64,000 nucleotides of DNA from Rikenellaceae bacterium (GTDB lineage: Bacteria; Bacteroidota; Bacteroidia; Bacteroidales; Rikenellaceae). Below the pieces are notes generated by a model. It was not told the DNA's origin and did no database searches. It saw nothing but the letters and a program-made list of their open reading frames with translations. Below are positions 7,277 through 16,777 of this stretch, piece after piece. The DNA is taken from positions 1-64,000 of the forward strand of contig SUZJ01000007.1 in the NCBI GenBank assembly GCA_015059945.1, in the 5' to 3' direction. A program made the position numbers and the translations under genes. How positions within the stretch are numbered: the first letter of the stretch is position 1; every line of letters starts with the position of its first letter.

Positions 7277-8011
7277 CTAGTATACAGGGTTTAATGATTC
7301 TATAAACTCATTTGTCAGCAACCCGAAAAACGATTCTTTCTCTATTTTATGGATTTTATTTAATAATTCAGACACAAACTCTACAGAAGATGAGGCTTGG
7401 AAATTTTCAAATATATTTACATCAAATAGTGATGATTCATGTACTTCTCCATCAGCACTTTTCCGTTTGGCTTTGTTGATTATTGAAATAAAAACTTTCA
7501 TATTCCCATCTGTACGATTAAGTTTAATTTCGTGACATGTAAATAAGCCGCTGCCTATATCAATATTTCCTCTAATTTTATCTGTTAAATCAATATTTCT
7601 ATATTCACTTATATATCGTATTTGTACACGATTGAAATCGCGTGCAATCCCACAATCTTGCAATGCTTTAATTACATCTCGTATTTCTTTTTGATAGACA
7701 TTCCATCCCACATAATGTCCCATATTGCAATTAAATGATAAACAATTTTCCTGCATTACAAAGCGGATGTGCTCTTTAATAAAAATACCATATGTGGTAC
7801 TTTCTATGCCTTTTCCAACAGAAACAGCCATCTTGCCATGCTTATCCAAACGAACGCTCAATTGCGGGGATGGCACATATGTGTATCCTAATTTTTGGAT
7901 ATTAGAGGAAATCATTCCAGCCCATAATTCTGGAGGGCATATCGGATTCATACGAATTTCTACAATAGTCTCAATAAGATTGTCCGGATTGATTTTTTTT
8001 GGTAATAGCAT
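7277..8011 (-). CDS. TIGR04255-type sporadically distributed protein
   Basis: 244 residues. The N-terminus (KINPDNLIETIVEIRMNPICPPELWAGMI) has the pattern of the TIGR04255 family, which begins with a Pro/Ile-rich 'IxExVxEIRF' strand and is scattered among unrelated bacteria, often in genomic islands. Later parts (VGWNVYQKEIRDVIKALQDCGIARDFNRVQIRYISEYRN) also fit the family's central helix and strand. No enzymatic motif is known. It is the first gene of a tight three-gene AT-rich operon. Its sporadic distribution suggests an accessory, perhaps defence-related, role; that is inference. Confidence 0.7.
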   Translation of the reverse strand: MLLPKKINPDNLIETIVEIRMNPICPPELWAGMISSNIQKLGYTYVPSPQLSVRLDKHGKMAVSVGKGIESTTYGIFIKEHIRFVMQENCLSFNCNMGHYVGWNVYQKEIRDVIKALQDCGIARDFNRVQIRYISEYRNIDLTDKIRGNIDIGSGLFTCHEIKLNRTDGNMKVFISIINKAKRKSADGEVHESSLFDVNIFENFQASSSVEFVSELLNKIHKIEKESFFGLLTNEFIESLNPVY

Positions 8012-8642
8012 AGCATCATATATAATATTTGCAACAAAGATAATATAAAAAATCTACTTTCAATCGTAATTACATTATTTTTAACAGGTAACATATAATT
8101 ATTATTGTGTGACTAATATGTTTTTTACCTTTGGAGTATCAAAGTATTATAACAAAGAAAAATGTAAAACAATCCATCCAATAGTCTTATCATAAATGCA
8201 ACAACTTGTATTGCTAAAGTTGCAAAAAGTCATGTTATGACAACCTATTTTCTTAAATCACATCAAAAAGACTCTACAATTATAGGTATTATCTTCTATA
8301 TATTTGTAGTAATCGTTGAAAAATAATTATATATCACCCGTCGATTATAGCCTCATCTTGTAGTGAAGACTGATCATCAGCTATCATCGTTTATCTCTGT
8401 TTATCAAATAATTCCGCCTTATTTCAGCCTCAACTTTGTAAAGTTCTTATTATCAATAACTTTAACTTTCTGCATCGGCAAGTAAACAGACTTCTTATGT
8501 GGACATAATATTGACTGCCACATAAGCCTTAAAGTGTTTATCCGACTTGCAACATCCGAAACGAAGTGTTTGTCCTATTTGTGATGTATCCAACTCTCTG
8601 GAGTAGATTATTTATTCGATTCAGCAAAAACTATTATTCGTA
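8012..8642. other. AT-rich intergenic stretch with possible gene remnants
   Basis: About 630 bases without a convincing gene. On the minus strand between about 8490 and 8600 there is a short protein-like frame (RELDTSQIGQTLRFGCCKSD... ending at TAA), and just downstream another (VYLPMQKVKVIDNKNFTKLRLK). Both look like ends of decayed genes but are too short to name. The rest is low-complexity AT-rich sequence without clear hairpins or RNA genes. Confidence 0.4.
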
Positions 8643-8939
8643 TTACCACTCATAACACAGAACATCAACAACCTCAAATTCTTTATCGCCGTCCAACCAC
8701 TCTTTCAGTTCTGGTTCTAAATTAGATATATAGCCGTCTTGTATCCAAGTAGTAACATCTTCCTTGTTTATCTCTCGCCAAAAGTCCATATATTCCACAG
8801 TTAATTCTGTCTGTGGGATATCATATCGCTTAGCAAAAGCCTCGACTACCGGTAATGATACTATCGGTAGTTCCACACGATAACGAGGAGATCTATCGCC
8901 TCGTTTTTCATACATCCTGATTTGAGTTCCCATCGCCAT
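8643..8939 (-). CDS. small acidic hypothetical protein
   Basis: 98 residues (MAMGTQIRMYEKRGDRSPRYRVELPIVSLPVVEAFAKRYDIP...). Two in-frame ATGs lie at 8939 and 8933. It has a short basic N-terminal strand region and an acidic C-terminus with Trp-rich helices (YMDFWREINKEDVTTWIQDGYI, EWLDGDKEFEVVDVLCYEW). No family is recognised. It stands alone in the accessory region. Confidence 0.55.
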   Translation of the reverse strand: MAMGTQIRMYEKRGDRSPRYRVELPIVSLPVVEAFAKRYDIPQTELTVEYMDFWREINKEDVTTWIQDGYISNLEPELKEWLDGDKEFEVVDVLCYEW

Positions 8940-9006
8940 AGCTACTGTAATTTACCAATAAAATTCAACAAATCAATCCTTGCTCTGCATAAAATATCCC
9001 CCCCTA

Positions 9007-9421
9007 CTATTGATACTCGGGCATAGACTCAATAATCGCCACAAATCCTTCGGGGAGTATCACATTTTCCAGCTCGATAGTCTTGGCGAACAATGGTGCC
9101 ATCTCACTCTCGCCAAAAGCAGCAATGCCACAACCAATGCGGGTTACAAAAAAAAGTATAATCTTTATTGGCAGCCGCAAACGCCACAAACTGGTCTACA
9201 TATGGTCGTATAGCCTCAACCCCTCCGTGCATAGTGGGTATTGCATAGCTTTGTCCTTGTGGGCCTACACCAAGCCCCCACACAGCTCCAAATCGTTCAT
9301 AAGCAGCACGAGCCGCACCGCCTCCGTGCATACCTTGCAAGTTGCTGCCAAAGACAAAAACTTCTTTCTCTGCTAAATGTGTAATATTTTCGGGTGTAAA
9401 CCTTCTGTTATACATACTCAT
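9007..9421 (-). pseudogene. macro-domain-like (A1S_2505-type) protein, frameshifted
   Basis: From ATG 9421 (MSMYNRRFTPENITHLAEKEVFVFGSNLQGMHGGGAARAAYERFGAVWGLGVGPQGQSYAIPTM...) the sequence matches a small family with a macro-domain-like ADP-ribose-binding core: VFVFGSN, then HGGGAARAA as the glycine-rich loop. After YTFF the frame shifts at a run of eight T (8 A at 9148-9155 on the plus strand) and continues as VTRIGCGIAAFGESEMAPLFAKTIELENVILP to 9007. One T too many separates the two frames. It could be a real mutation, a sequencing error in the homopolymer, or slippage. Confidence 0.75.
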
Positions 9422-9576
9422 ACAATTAGTAGTTTTCGTAAAGGTAATTATAAATGTAAGAATTGACAAACATTTCGAGGGCTTTGTTGATGAATTGCAG
9501 CCTATTGTACAAAAAAGTGTTATCTTTACCCTCGGATTGGCGACCACCGAGTGTGGGAGCATTTATCAAATTTGAT

Positions 9577-10248
9577 ATGAAAGCGAAGTTATTAACACAG
9601 GCGTTGAGCAAGTTCGTGGGTGGAGTGGTGCTCGTGGGAGCAATGCTATTCTGGCCCGCGGGGTCGTGGAGCTACTGGAACGGCTGGCTTTTTATGGGCG
9701 TGCTGTTCATCCCTATTATGGCGCTCGGCATGTGGATGTTACTGCGCTCGCCCGAGCTATTGCGCAAGCGACTCGGGGCCAAAGAGAGTCAGACCGAGCA
9801 ACGGTGGGTTGTAGCCCTCTCGGGAGCTATGTTCGTAGCCAGTTTTGTGGTCGCAGGGCTCAACTTCCGTCACGGCTGGCACACCCTACCCGAGTGGATT
9901 GTATGGCTCGCCGTAGGGCTCTTCTTGCTCTCCTATCTGCTCTATGCCGAGGTGTTGCGCGAGAACGCCTATCTGTCGCGTACCATAGAGGTGCAGGCCG
10001 AGCAAAAGGTCATCGACATAGGCCTCTACGGCATTGTCCGTCACCCTATGTACGCAGCCACTCTGCTACTATTTTTGTCTATGCCACTGATACTTGGCTC
10101 GCTCATTTCGTTTATCATAACGCTGACCTACATACCCATCATCTCTATCCGAATAAGCAACGAGGAGCAGGTGCTCGAAGAGGGCCTTGCAGGGTACAAA
10201 GAGTACAAGCAGCGCGTCAAGTATAAGGTAATCCCCTACGTTTGGTAA
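9577..10248 (+). CDS. isoprenylcysteine carboxyl methyltransferase (ICMT/PEMT)-like membrane protein
   Basis: The start MKAKLLTQALSKF at 9577 is used; the frame extends upstream to 9463 without support. 223 residues with about five hydrophobic segments, the first at residues 10-25 (FVGGVVLVGAMLFWPAG). The C-terminal signature is GLYGIVRHPMYAATLLLFLSMPLILGS, followed by RISNEEQVLEEGLAGYKEYKQRVKYKVIPYVW. The Arg-His-Pro-x-Tyr motif and the EE...GYxxYxxRVxYRxxP tail are typical of ICMT/phospholipid-methyltransferase-like enzymes using S-adenosylmethionine. Bacterial substrates are mostly unknown. It ends 8 bases before the next gene. Confidence 0.85.
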   Translation: MKAKLLTQALSKFVGGVVLVGAMLFWPAGSWSYWNGWLFMGVLFIPIMALGMWMLLRSPELLRKRLGAKESQTEQRWVVALSGAMFVASFVVAGLNFRHGWHTLPEWIVWLAVGLFLLSYLLYAEVLRENAYLSRTIEVQAEQKVIDIGLYGIVRHPMYAATLLLFLSMPLILGSLISFIITLTYIPIISIRISNEEQVLEEGLAGYKEYKQRVKYKVIPYVW

Positions 10249-10256
10249 TCGCCCCA

Positions 10257-10835
10257 ATGAAGCCCCCTCAGAACATATTTTACGCAAGCGACCGCAACGA
10301 GTGGCGCAGGTGGTTAGCGGCCCACTATGAGGTCGAGAGCGAGGTGTGGTTTGTATTTCCCACCAAGGCCTCGGGCGAGCCTGCACTGGCCTATAACGAT
10401 GCCGTGGAGGAGGCTCTCTGCTTTGGGTGGATAGACAGCACTGCCCGAGAGCTCGACGAACTTCACCAACTGCGTCGTTTCACCCCTCGTCGCAAGGGTA
10501 GCCCCTACTCGCGCCCCAATATCGAGCGACTGATATGGCTCAATAGCCAGGGCAAACTTCACCCATCGGTGCGCGAGGCCGTTCTGCCCATCATCAGCGA
10601 GCCTTACCGATTTCCCGACGACATAATCGAGGCCCTGAGTGAGCATCCTGCGGCTTGGGAGTTCTACTCTACCCTTTCGCCCTCTTACTGCCGCATACGC
10701 ATTGCCTATATCGATGCAGCTCGCCACCGTCCTGCCGAGTTTGCCAAACGCCTTGCCCACTTTATCGCCAAGTGCAGCAAGCGCCAACTAATCATTGGCT
10801 ATGGCGGTGTAGACAAGTACTACAACAAGCAATAA
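10257..10835 (+). CDS. YdeI/OmpD-associated family protein
   Basis: 192 residues from ATG 10257. The block YNDAVEEALCFGWIDSTARELDE (about residues 47-69) is the hallmark of YdeI-like proteins (bacteriocin-protection/OmpD-associated family), with the Trp-Ile-Asp-Ser core, followed by RRFTPRRKGSPYSRPNIERL. No signal peptide. The family is linked to stress and envelope resistance in a few bacteria, but the molecular role is unclear. It lies 8 bases after the methyltransferase gene, so they form a two-gene operon, closed by a hairpin at 10836-10872. Confidence 0.85.
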   Translation: MKPPQNIFYASDRNEWRRWLAAHYEVESEVWFVFPTKASGEPALAYNDAVEEALCFGWIDSTARELDELHQLRRFTPRRKGSPYSRPNIERLIWLNSQGKLHPSVREAVLPIISEPYRFPDDIIEALSEHPAAWEFYSTLSPSYCRIRIAYIDAARHRPAEFAKRLAHFIAKCSKRQLIIGYGGVDKYYNKQ

Positions 10836-10872
10836 AAAAATCCCCCTCAGCACTCAGCATAGGGGGATTTTT
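10836..10872. terminator. rho-independent terminator hairpin
   Basis: AAAAATCCCCCT and its complement AGGGGGATTTTT flank a 13-base loop, with an A run before and a T run after. It can end both the YdeI gene (plus) and lepA (minus). Confidence 0.8.
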
Positions 10873-10943
10873 GGCTTTATCACTTCGGGCCACTTTGGGC
10901 ACTGCACCAAATAAATTCTCAGGAATGCACTCCGTTGCCCTTA

Positions 10944-12731
10944 TTAGTCCATCTTCAACACTGCCAAGAATGCCGACTGGGGCACTTGTACGTTACCAAT
11001 CTGGCGCATACGCTTCTTACCTTTCTTCTGCTTTTCGAGCAGCTTGCGCTTACGGCTTATATCACCACCATAACACTTGGCCGTCACATCCTTGCGCACC
11101 TGACGCACCGTCTCGCGAGCAATAATCTTGGCACCAATGGCAGCCTGAATAGCGATATCGAACTGCTGACGTGGAATTAGCTCTTTGAGTTTTTCGCACA
11201 TCTTGCGACCAAAGTCGTAGGCGTGGTCAGTGAAGATGAGCGACGAGAGCGCATCCACAGGCTCGCCATTGAGCAGAATATCCAGTTTGGAGAGCCTACT
11301 CTCGCGGTAGCCAATCTGGTGGTAGTCAAACGAGGCATAGCCGCGCGAGATACTCTTCAGCTTGTCGTAGAAGTCAAACACAATCTCCGACAGTGGCATG
11401 TCGAAGTTAATCTCTACCCTCTCGGGGCCCAGGAACACCTGATTAACAAGTGTACCGCGCTTGTCGATGCAGAGTTTAATGACGGCACCCAGGTAGTCGG
11501 TCTTGGTAATAACCTGAGCACGGATATATGGTTCCTCAATCTTGTCTACCAAAGTCAGGTCGGGCAGACCAGATGGATTGTGAACATCCACTACCTCGCC
11601 CTTCTTGGTCGTAACCTTAAACGACACGTTGGGTACAGTGGTAATCACATCCATATCGAACTCGCGGTAGAGCCTCTCCTGCACAATCTCCATATGCAGC
11701 AGTCCCAAGAAGCCACAGCGGAAACCAAAGCCCAGCGCCAGCGAGCTCTCGGGCTCAAAGGTCAGCGAGGCATCGTTGAGTTGCAACTTTTCGAGCGAGG
11801 CGCGCAGGTCTTCATACTCGCTGGCATCCACAGGGTAGACACCCGCAAATACCATTGGTTTAACATCCTCAAAGCCCTCTACGGCCACATCACAAGGCCT
11901 ATCGACGTGGGTAATGGTGTCGCCCACCTTCACATCTTTCGACGACTTGATGCCCGACATAATGTAGCCCACATTGCCAGCCTTAATCTCGTCTTGCTGA
12001 ACAAATTTGAGTTTCAGCACACCAATCTCATCGGCATCGTACTCCGAGCCGGTATTGAAGAACTTGACGTGGTCGCCTTTGCGGATTGTGCCGTTCATCA
12101 CGCGGAAGTAGCCTATGATGCCTCGGTAGGAGTTGAACACCGAGTCAAATATAAGCGCCTGCAAGGGGGCATTCTCATCGCCTTTGGGGGCGGGAATACG
12201 CTCTACGATAGCTTCCAAAATCTCGGCAATACCCACACCCGTACGGGCCGAGGCGCAGAGGATTTCGCTCTCATCGCAGCCGAGCAGCTCTACAATTTGG
12301 TCCTTGACCTCATCTACCATAGCCGACTCCATATCAATCTTGTTGATTACGGGAATAATCTCCAAGTCGTGCTCCATAGCCAAGTAGAGGTTCGATATGG
12401 TCTGAGCCTGAATACCTTGCGAAGCATCTACAACCAACAGCGCACCCTCGCACGAAGCGATAGCGCGCGAGACCTCATACGAGAAGTCCACGTGTCCGGG
12501 GGTGTCGATAAGGTTAAGGGTATAGGGCACACCATCTTTGACATACTGCATCTGTATAGCGTGCGACTTGATGGTGATACCTTTCTCTCGTTCGAGGTCC
12601 ATATCATCGAGCACCTGGTTTTGGAGTTCGCGCTCGGTGAGTGTGTTGGTCTCTTCGAGCAGTCGGTCTGCCAGAGTACTCTTGCCGTGGTCGATGTGTG
12701 CTATAATACAAAAGTTGCGAATCTGTTTCAT
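10944..12731 (-). CDS. lepA: translation elongation factor 4 (LepA)
   Basis: 595 residues, the usual size for LepA. GTPase motifs are in place: [15 protein letters not shown] (P-loop), [14 protein letters not shown] (switch II) and NKIDME (base recognition). The LepA-specific C-terminal domain is present ([54 protein letters not shown]), with the conserved CYGGD and KQK-GKKRM motifs. It acts on ribosomes, promoting back-translocation or assisting stalled elongation. A CAAATTTA (TAAATTTG on the minus strand) lies 32 bases upstream of the ATG. Confidence 0.98.
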   Translation of the reverse strand: MKQIRNFCIIAHIDHGKSTLADRLLEETNTLTERELQNQVLDDMDLEREKGITIKSHAIQMQYVKDGVPYTLNLIDTPGHVDFSYEVSRAIASCEGALLVVDASQGIQAQTISNLYLAMEHDLEIIPVINKIDMESAMVDEVKDQIVELLGCDESEILCASARTGVGIAEILEAIVERIPAPKGDENAPLQALIFDSVFNSYRGIIGYFRVMNGTIRKGDHVKFFNTGSEYDADEIGVLKLKFVQQDEIKAGNVGYIMSGIKSSKDVKVGDTITHVDRPCDVAVEGFEDVKPMVFAGVYPVDASEYEDLRASLEKLQLNDASLTFEPESSLALGFGFRCGFLGLLHMEIVQERLYREFDMDVITTVPNVSFKVTTKKGEVVDVHNPSGLPDLTLVDKIEEPYIRAQVITKTDYLGAVIKLCIDKRGTLVNQVFLGPERVEINFDMPLSEIVFDFYDKLKSISRGYASFDYHQIGYRESRLSKLDILLNGEPVDALSSLIFTDHAYDFGRKMCEKLKELIPRQQFDIAIQAAIGAKIIARETVRQVRKDVTAKCYGGDISRKRKLLEKQKKGKKRMRQIGNVQVPQSAFLAVLKMD

Positions 12732-12762
12732 CTTTCTGCGTCATTTAACCCACAAAAATATG

Positions 12763-12770
12763 CAAATTTA
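12763..12770 (-). promoter_or_regulatory. -7 element TAAATTTG for lepA
   Basis: Matches TAnnTTTG on the minus strand, 32 bases from the lepA start. Confidence 0.5.
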
Positions 12771-12946
12771 TCGAAAAAATAAAAATTGACATTTCGAGTT
12801 TTCAAAACGCCCCAAATTCAGCCCTCCGCCACCACACATTTTCCGCTTTGGGGATTGGGAGTGTTGAAAAAACAAACTCCACAGCATCAGTGCTTTGATG
12901 CAAAATTTACCCATTTGGGGCACGCCCATAATCGCAAAAATGGCAA

Positions 12947-12976
12947 TTTGCAGAAAACCAAACTCGCTTACTTTTG
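12947..12976 (+). promoter_or_regulatory. promoter of the fab cluster (TTTG-N18-TACTTTTG)
   Basis: TTTG at 12947-12950 and TACTTTTG at 12969-12976 match the Bacteroidetes -33/-7 pair with an 18-base spacer. The -7 element ends 29 bases before the fabH start. Confidence 0.65.
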
Positions 12977-13005
12977 CCCCCGAAAAACCAATTTTTTGTA
13001 CCGTT

Positions 13006-13953
13006 ATGAAAATTGCCGGAACAGGGAGTGTACTCCCCAAAAAAGTCGTTACGAACGATATGCTTGCCGAGTTTCTCGACACCAGCGACGAGTGGATTTA
13101 CCCTCGCACGGGTGTAAAGAGCCGCTATGTAATAAGCGACGAGAAGCTCGAAGAGATGGCTATCGAAGCAGCCAACAAGGCTCTGGCCGATGCGGGCATC
13201 ACCGCTGCCGAGCTCGACTATATCATCTGCTCAAACGTGGTGAACGAATACATCACTCCACAGCTGAGCTGCATAATTCAGGGGGGCATTGGCGCCACCT
13301 GCCCCTGCATCGACATCAACTGCGCCTGTGCGGGCTTTATCTATGCACTGGACATTGCCGAGTCGCAGTATCGTGCAGGTCGTGTGCGCAACGTGCTGAT
13401 TGTCTGTGCCGAAGAGCCAACGCGTATGCCCGACTGGGCCGACCGTTCGACCAGTGTACTCTTTGGCGACGGAGCGGGCGCTGCGGTGCTGACCGGTGGC
13501 GACAACATCAAGGGCATAAGCCTATCGAGTGCCAGTGCAACCGACAAGCTCTACCAAAAGCGCACCCTCCAACCCACCCCCTACATCACCAAAGAGGAGA
13601 TTGACATCCCCTTGCAGATGAAGGGCCAAGATGTATTTAAGTTTGCCGTCAAGGCATCGAGCACCGACATCACCAAAATTCTCGCCCAAAACAACCTTAC
13701 GGCCAACGATGTAGACCACATCTTGCTCCACCAAGCCAACATCCGTATCATCCACGCCATCAGAGATTTCCTCAAACAGCCCGACGACAAATTTCCCGTC
13801 AATATCGAGAGTCACGGTAACTCTTCCAGTTCGAGTTGCCCCATACTGCTCGACGAGTGTAGGCGCAATGGCCGCCTTCTGCCCGGCGACAAAATTGTAC
13901 TCAGCGCTTTTGGTGCGGGATTTGTATCGGGTGCTGCTCTGATAGAATTGTAA
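13006..13953 (+). CDS. fabH: beta-ketoacyl-ACP synthase III (FabH)
   Basis: 315 residues from ATG 13006 (MKIAGTGSVLPKKVVTND); upstream codons in the open frame are intergenic. The catalytic triad is visible: Cys108 in CACAGF, His242 in LLHQAN and Asn272 in HGNSSSS. It condenses an acyl-CoA with malonyl-ACP to start fatty-acid synthesis. It heads a cluster with fabK, fabF and fabZ, all on the same strand and in that order. It is about 91 bases from fabK, so fabK might also have its own start site (a TAACTTTG lies at 14007-14014). Confidence 0.96.
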   Translation: MKIAGTGSVLPKKVVTNDMLAEFLDTSDEWIYPRTGVKSRYVISDEKLEEMAIEAANKALADAGITAAELDYIICSNVVNEYITPQLSCIIQGGIGATCPCIDINCACAGFIYALDIAESQYRAGRVRNVLIVCAEEPTRMPDWADRSTSVLFGDGAGAAVLTGGDNIKGISLSSASATDKLYQKRTLQPTPYITKEEIDIPLQMKGQDVFKFAVKASSTDITKILAQNNLTANDVDHILLHQANIRIIHAIRDFLKQPDDKFPVNIESHGNSSSSSCPILLDECRRNGRLLPGDKIVLSAFGAGFVSGAALIEL

Positions 13954-14044
13954 CCATATAGACACAAATATCAACTCCGAGAATAGTAAATCTCGGAAAA
14001 ACAACTTAACTTTGTAAACACATAAGCAATAATACCATAAAGCT

Positions 14045-14992
14045 ATGATTAAGAGTAGAATTTGCGATATGCTCGGTATCGAGTATCCCGTTTTTCAGGG
14101 CGGTATGGCCTGGGTGGCCAACGCATCGCTCGCAGCCGCTGTGTCCAACGCAGGCGGCCTGGGCCTCATCTCGTCGATTAACGCAGGCACCGAGGCTGTA
14201 AGGAACGAAATACGCAAGTGCAAACAGCTGACCGACAAGCCCTTCGGAGTGAACATTATGCTCCAAGCCCCCAATGCCGAAGAGATTGCCCATATGGTGA
14301 TCGAAGAGGGTATAAAGATACTTACCACAGGCGCTGGCTCACCCGCCAAGTATATGCCGATGTGGAAGGCCGCAGGCATAAAGGTTATACCCGTCATCGC
14401 ATCGGTTGCAATGGCCGTCAAGATGGAACGCGCAGGTGCCGATGCCGTAGTTGCCGAGGGAGCCGAGGCAGGTGGCCACGTGGGCGAGCTGCACACAATG
14501 CCACTCATTCCACAAATAGTTGATGCAGTGCAAATTCCCGTAGTTGCCGCAGGTGGCATTTGCGATGGCAGGGGTGCTGCCGCAGCCTTTATGCTCGGTG
14601 CCGAGGGTGTACAGGTCGGCACACGCTTTTTGGTGGCCGACGAGTGCACCATTCACGAGGCATACAAAGCCAAAGTGCTCAAAGCTACCGACATATCTAC
14701 CACCGTTACGGGCAAAACGCTTGGCCACCCCGTAAGGTCGCTCAAAACCCCCTTCTCGCGCGAGTTTGCCAAGATGGAGAGCAACCCCGACACCAAACCT
14801 GAGGACATCCTATCGTTCGGTACGGGCTCGCTCCGCAAGGCTGTTCAGGAGGGCGACGAGTTTGGTAGCTATATGGCCGGTGAGAGCGCAGGTATGGTGC
14901 GCAAAGCCGAGCCCGCCAAAGCCATTGTCGAGGACCTCATACTGGGTGCCGAGAGGGTGTTGCGCAACTTTGCAGCCACCAAGCTGGCCTAA
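14045..14992 (+). CDS. fabK: enoyl-ACP reductase II, flavoprotein (FabK)
   Basis: 315 residues. N-terminus MIKSRICDMLGIEYPVFQGGMAWVANASLAAAVSNAGGLG is the nitronate-monooxygenase/FabK TIM-barrel signature; later VVAEGAEAGGHVGELHTMPLIPQIVDAV and VVAAGGICDGRGAAAAFMLGAEGVQVGTRFL form the FMN phosphate-binding part. GHVGE with its His is a shared catalytic element. Position between fabH and fabF argues for FabK, which reduces enoyl-ACP with NAD(P)H and FMN, rather than a nitronate monooxygenase. FabK is structurally unrelated to FabI and insensitive to triclosan. Confidence 0.92.
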   Translation: MIKSRICDMLGIEYPVFQGGMAWVANASLAAAVSNAGGLGLISSINAGTEAVRNEIRKCKQLTDKPFGVNIMLQAPNAEEIAHMVIEEGIKILTTGAGSPAKYMPMWKAAGIKVIPVIASVAMAVKMERAGADAVVAEGAEAGGHVGELHTMPLIPQIVDAVQIPVVAAGGICDGRGAAAAFMLGAEGVQVGTRFLVADECTIHEAYKAKVLKATDISTTVTGKTLGHPVRSLKTPFSREFAKMESNPDTKPEDILSFGTGSLRKAVQEGDEFGSYMAGESAGMVRKAEPAKAIVEDLILGAERVLRNFAATKLA

Positions 14993-15040
14993 CACCATCA
15001 CAACTATTACATACACATTTTCAACACATTAGCGACAACT

Positions 15041-16300
15041 ATGAGTAAACGAGTAGTAGTTACTGGTGCGGGCGTGGTTTCGCCCGTAGGCAACAGCGTA
15101 GAGAGCTTTTGGCACAACCTTATAGAGGGTGTTTGTGGTATTGACTACATACGCCAGATACCCACCGACGACCTACCCGTAAAGATTGCGGGCGAGGTAA
15201 AAGATTTCGATCCACAGCAGTTTGGCATCGAGCCAGGTTTTGCACGCAAACAAGACAAATTCACCGTCTATGCCGTAGCAGCAGCCCAGCAGGCCGTAGC
15301 CCAGTCGGGGCTCAGTGTGGCTGCCGAGGGTGGCAACATTGACTCTATGAGGTTTGGCGTATATGTAGGCTCGGGCATTGGCGGTTTTGCCACCCAGTGT
15401 CGCGAGCACGCCAAGCTGATGACCGAGGGTGCCCGATGGGTGTCGCCTCTGTTTGTGCCCACAATGATTTCAAACATCGCAGCGGGCAACATAGCCATCA
15501 GGCACAAGGCCCAAGGCCCCTGCCTGCCCGTGGTAACCGCCTGTGCCACATCCACCCACGCCATTGGCGAGGCCTACCGAGCAATCAAGCACGGCTATGC
15601 CGATGCCATAATTGCAGGTGGCTCGGAGGCCCCCATACTGCCTATGGGCATTGCAGGCTTTGCCAACGCAAAGGCTCTGTCGAGGGCCGGAAACCCCGCC
15701 TACGCATCGCTGCCATTTAACAAAAACCGAGGTGGCTTTGTGATGGCCGAGGGAGCCGCAATATTGGTACTCGAAGAGTACGACCACGCTATTGCGCGAG
15801 GTGCCACCATACTGGCCGAGGTGTGTGGCTACGGCAACACTTGCGACGCCTACCACGCCACTGCCCCCCACCCCGAGGGTACCACTCAGGCGGCAGCCAT
15901 CAGTCAAGCGCTCGATGAGGCGGGTTACAACCCACAGACCGACACGCTCTACATCAACGCCCACGGCACGGGTACCGCTCTGAACGACACCTCAGAGACA
16001 GCAGCTTTCAAGATTGCTCTGGGCGAGAGTGCCTACAAGGCCCACATATCCTCTACCAAGGGTGCCACTGGGCATATGCTCGGTGCAGCAGGCGCTGCCG
16101 AGGCTCTGGCCGCAGTGATGGCTCTCAAAGAGGGCATTGTGCCCCCAACCATCAACCTCGATGAGCCCGACCCCGAGTGCGACCTCGATTACACCCCCAA
16201 CAAGGCTGTCGTGGCTCCGCTTACCATAGCCATATCCGACTCGCTCGGCTTTGGTGGCCACAACGGATGCGTAGCCTTCCGTAAGTACACCCAACAATAG
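15041..16300 (+). CDS. fabF: beta-ketoacyl-ACP synthase II (FabF)
   Basis: 419 residues, full length. Catalytic Cys168 lies in VVTACATSTHAIG; the two active-site histidines are in INAHGTGTALND and KGATGHMLGAAG; the C-terminal SLGFGGHNGCVAFRKY block is typical. It elongates acyl-ACP with malonyl-ACP. It lies 48 bases after fabK and 21 before fabZ, so the three are likely one transcript. No acyl carrier protein gene is in the cluster. Confidence 0.97.
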   Translation: MSKRVVVTGAGVVSPVGNSVESFWHNLIEGVCGIDYIRQIPTDDLPVKIAGEVKDFDPQQFGIEPGFARKQDKFTVYAVAAAQQAVAQSGLSVAAEGGNIDSMRFGVYVGSGIGGFATQCREHAKLMTEGARWVSPLFVPTMISNIAAGNIAIRHKAQGPCLPVVTACATSTHAIGEAYRAIKHGYADAIIAGGSEAPILPMGIAGFANAKALSRAGNPAYASLPFNKNRGGFVMAEGAAILVLEEYDHAIARGATILAEVCGYGNTCDAYHATAPHPEGTTQAAAISQALDEAGYNPQTDTLYINAHGTGTALNDTSETAAFKIALGESAYKAHISSTKGATGHMLGAAGAAEALAAVMALKEGIVPPTINLDEPDPECDLDYTPNKAVVAPLTIAISDSLGFGGHNGCVAFRKYTQQ

Positions 16301-16321
16301 CAGACCTATTATATATAAAAT

Positions 16322-16753
16322 ATGAATAGAGAGGAACTGAAGACCTACCTACCCCACCGCGAGCCAATGTTGCTCGTAGACGAGGCCCACATCGCAGAGC
16401 CAGGCTTGTGCAAGGCTACCTACCGCATACGCCCCGATGAGTACTTCTGCCAGGGCCACTTTCCAGGTAATCCCATTGTGCCCGGAGTTATCCAGTGCGA
16501 GATTATGGCCCAGAGTTGCGCCCTGCTGCTTGGCAACGATATTATTGGCAAGACCACGCTATACACGGGCATAAACAACGTGCGTTTCAAACGAGTTGTG
16601 CGCCCGGGTGACTTGTGCGAGATTGAGGCCCGTTTGGTCAGCCGTCGCAGCAACCTTGTCTTCTGCTCGGCCCAACTGACCGTCGAGGGCGAGCTGTGCT
16701 GCAAGGGCGACCTGTCGTTTGCTCTGGTAGACACCCCCACCTCAAACGAGTAG
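16322..16753 (+). CDS. fabZ: 3-hydroxyacyl-ACP dehydratase (FabZ)
   Basis: 143 residues with a hot-dog fold pattern. Catalytic His46 is in GHFPGNPIVPGVIQCE and Glu60 ends that motif; LPHREPMLLVDEA at residues 10-22 is the usual N-terminal strand. It dehydrates 3-hydroxyacyl-ACP to the enoyl substrate used by the FabK two genes upstream. Being 21 bases after fabF, it is the last gene of the cluster, closed by the hairpin at 16778-16812. Confidence 0.95.
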   Translation: MNREELKTYLPHREPMLLVDEAHIAEPGLCKATYRIRPDEYFCQGHFPGNPIVPGVIQCEIMAQSCALLLGNDIIGKTTLYTGINNVRFKRVVRPGDLCEIEARLVSRRSNLVFCSAQLTVEGELCCKGDLSFALVDTPTSNE

Positions 16754-16777
16754 CACAATCTTATCTATAACAGACAA

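Noticed and set aside
11223-12782. 519-residue open frame antisense to lepA
   Set aside because: lepA is certain; the antisense frame is open because GC-rich codon bias avoids stop triplets on the opposite strand.
14045-14992. Nitronate monooxygenase annotation for the FabK-like gene
   Set aside because: Position inside a fab cluster and FabK-like length make enoyl reductase more likely.
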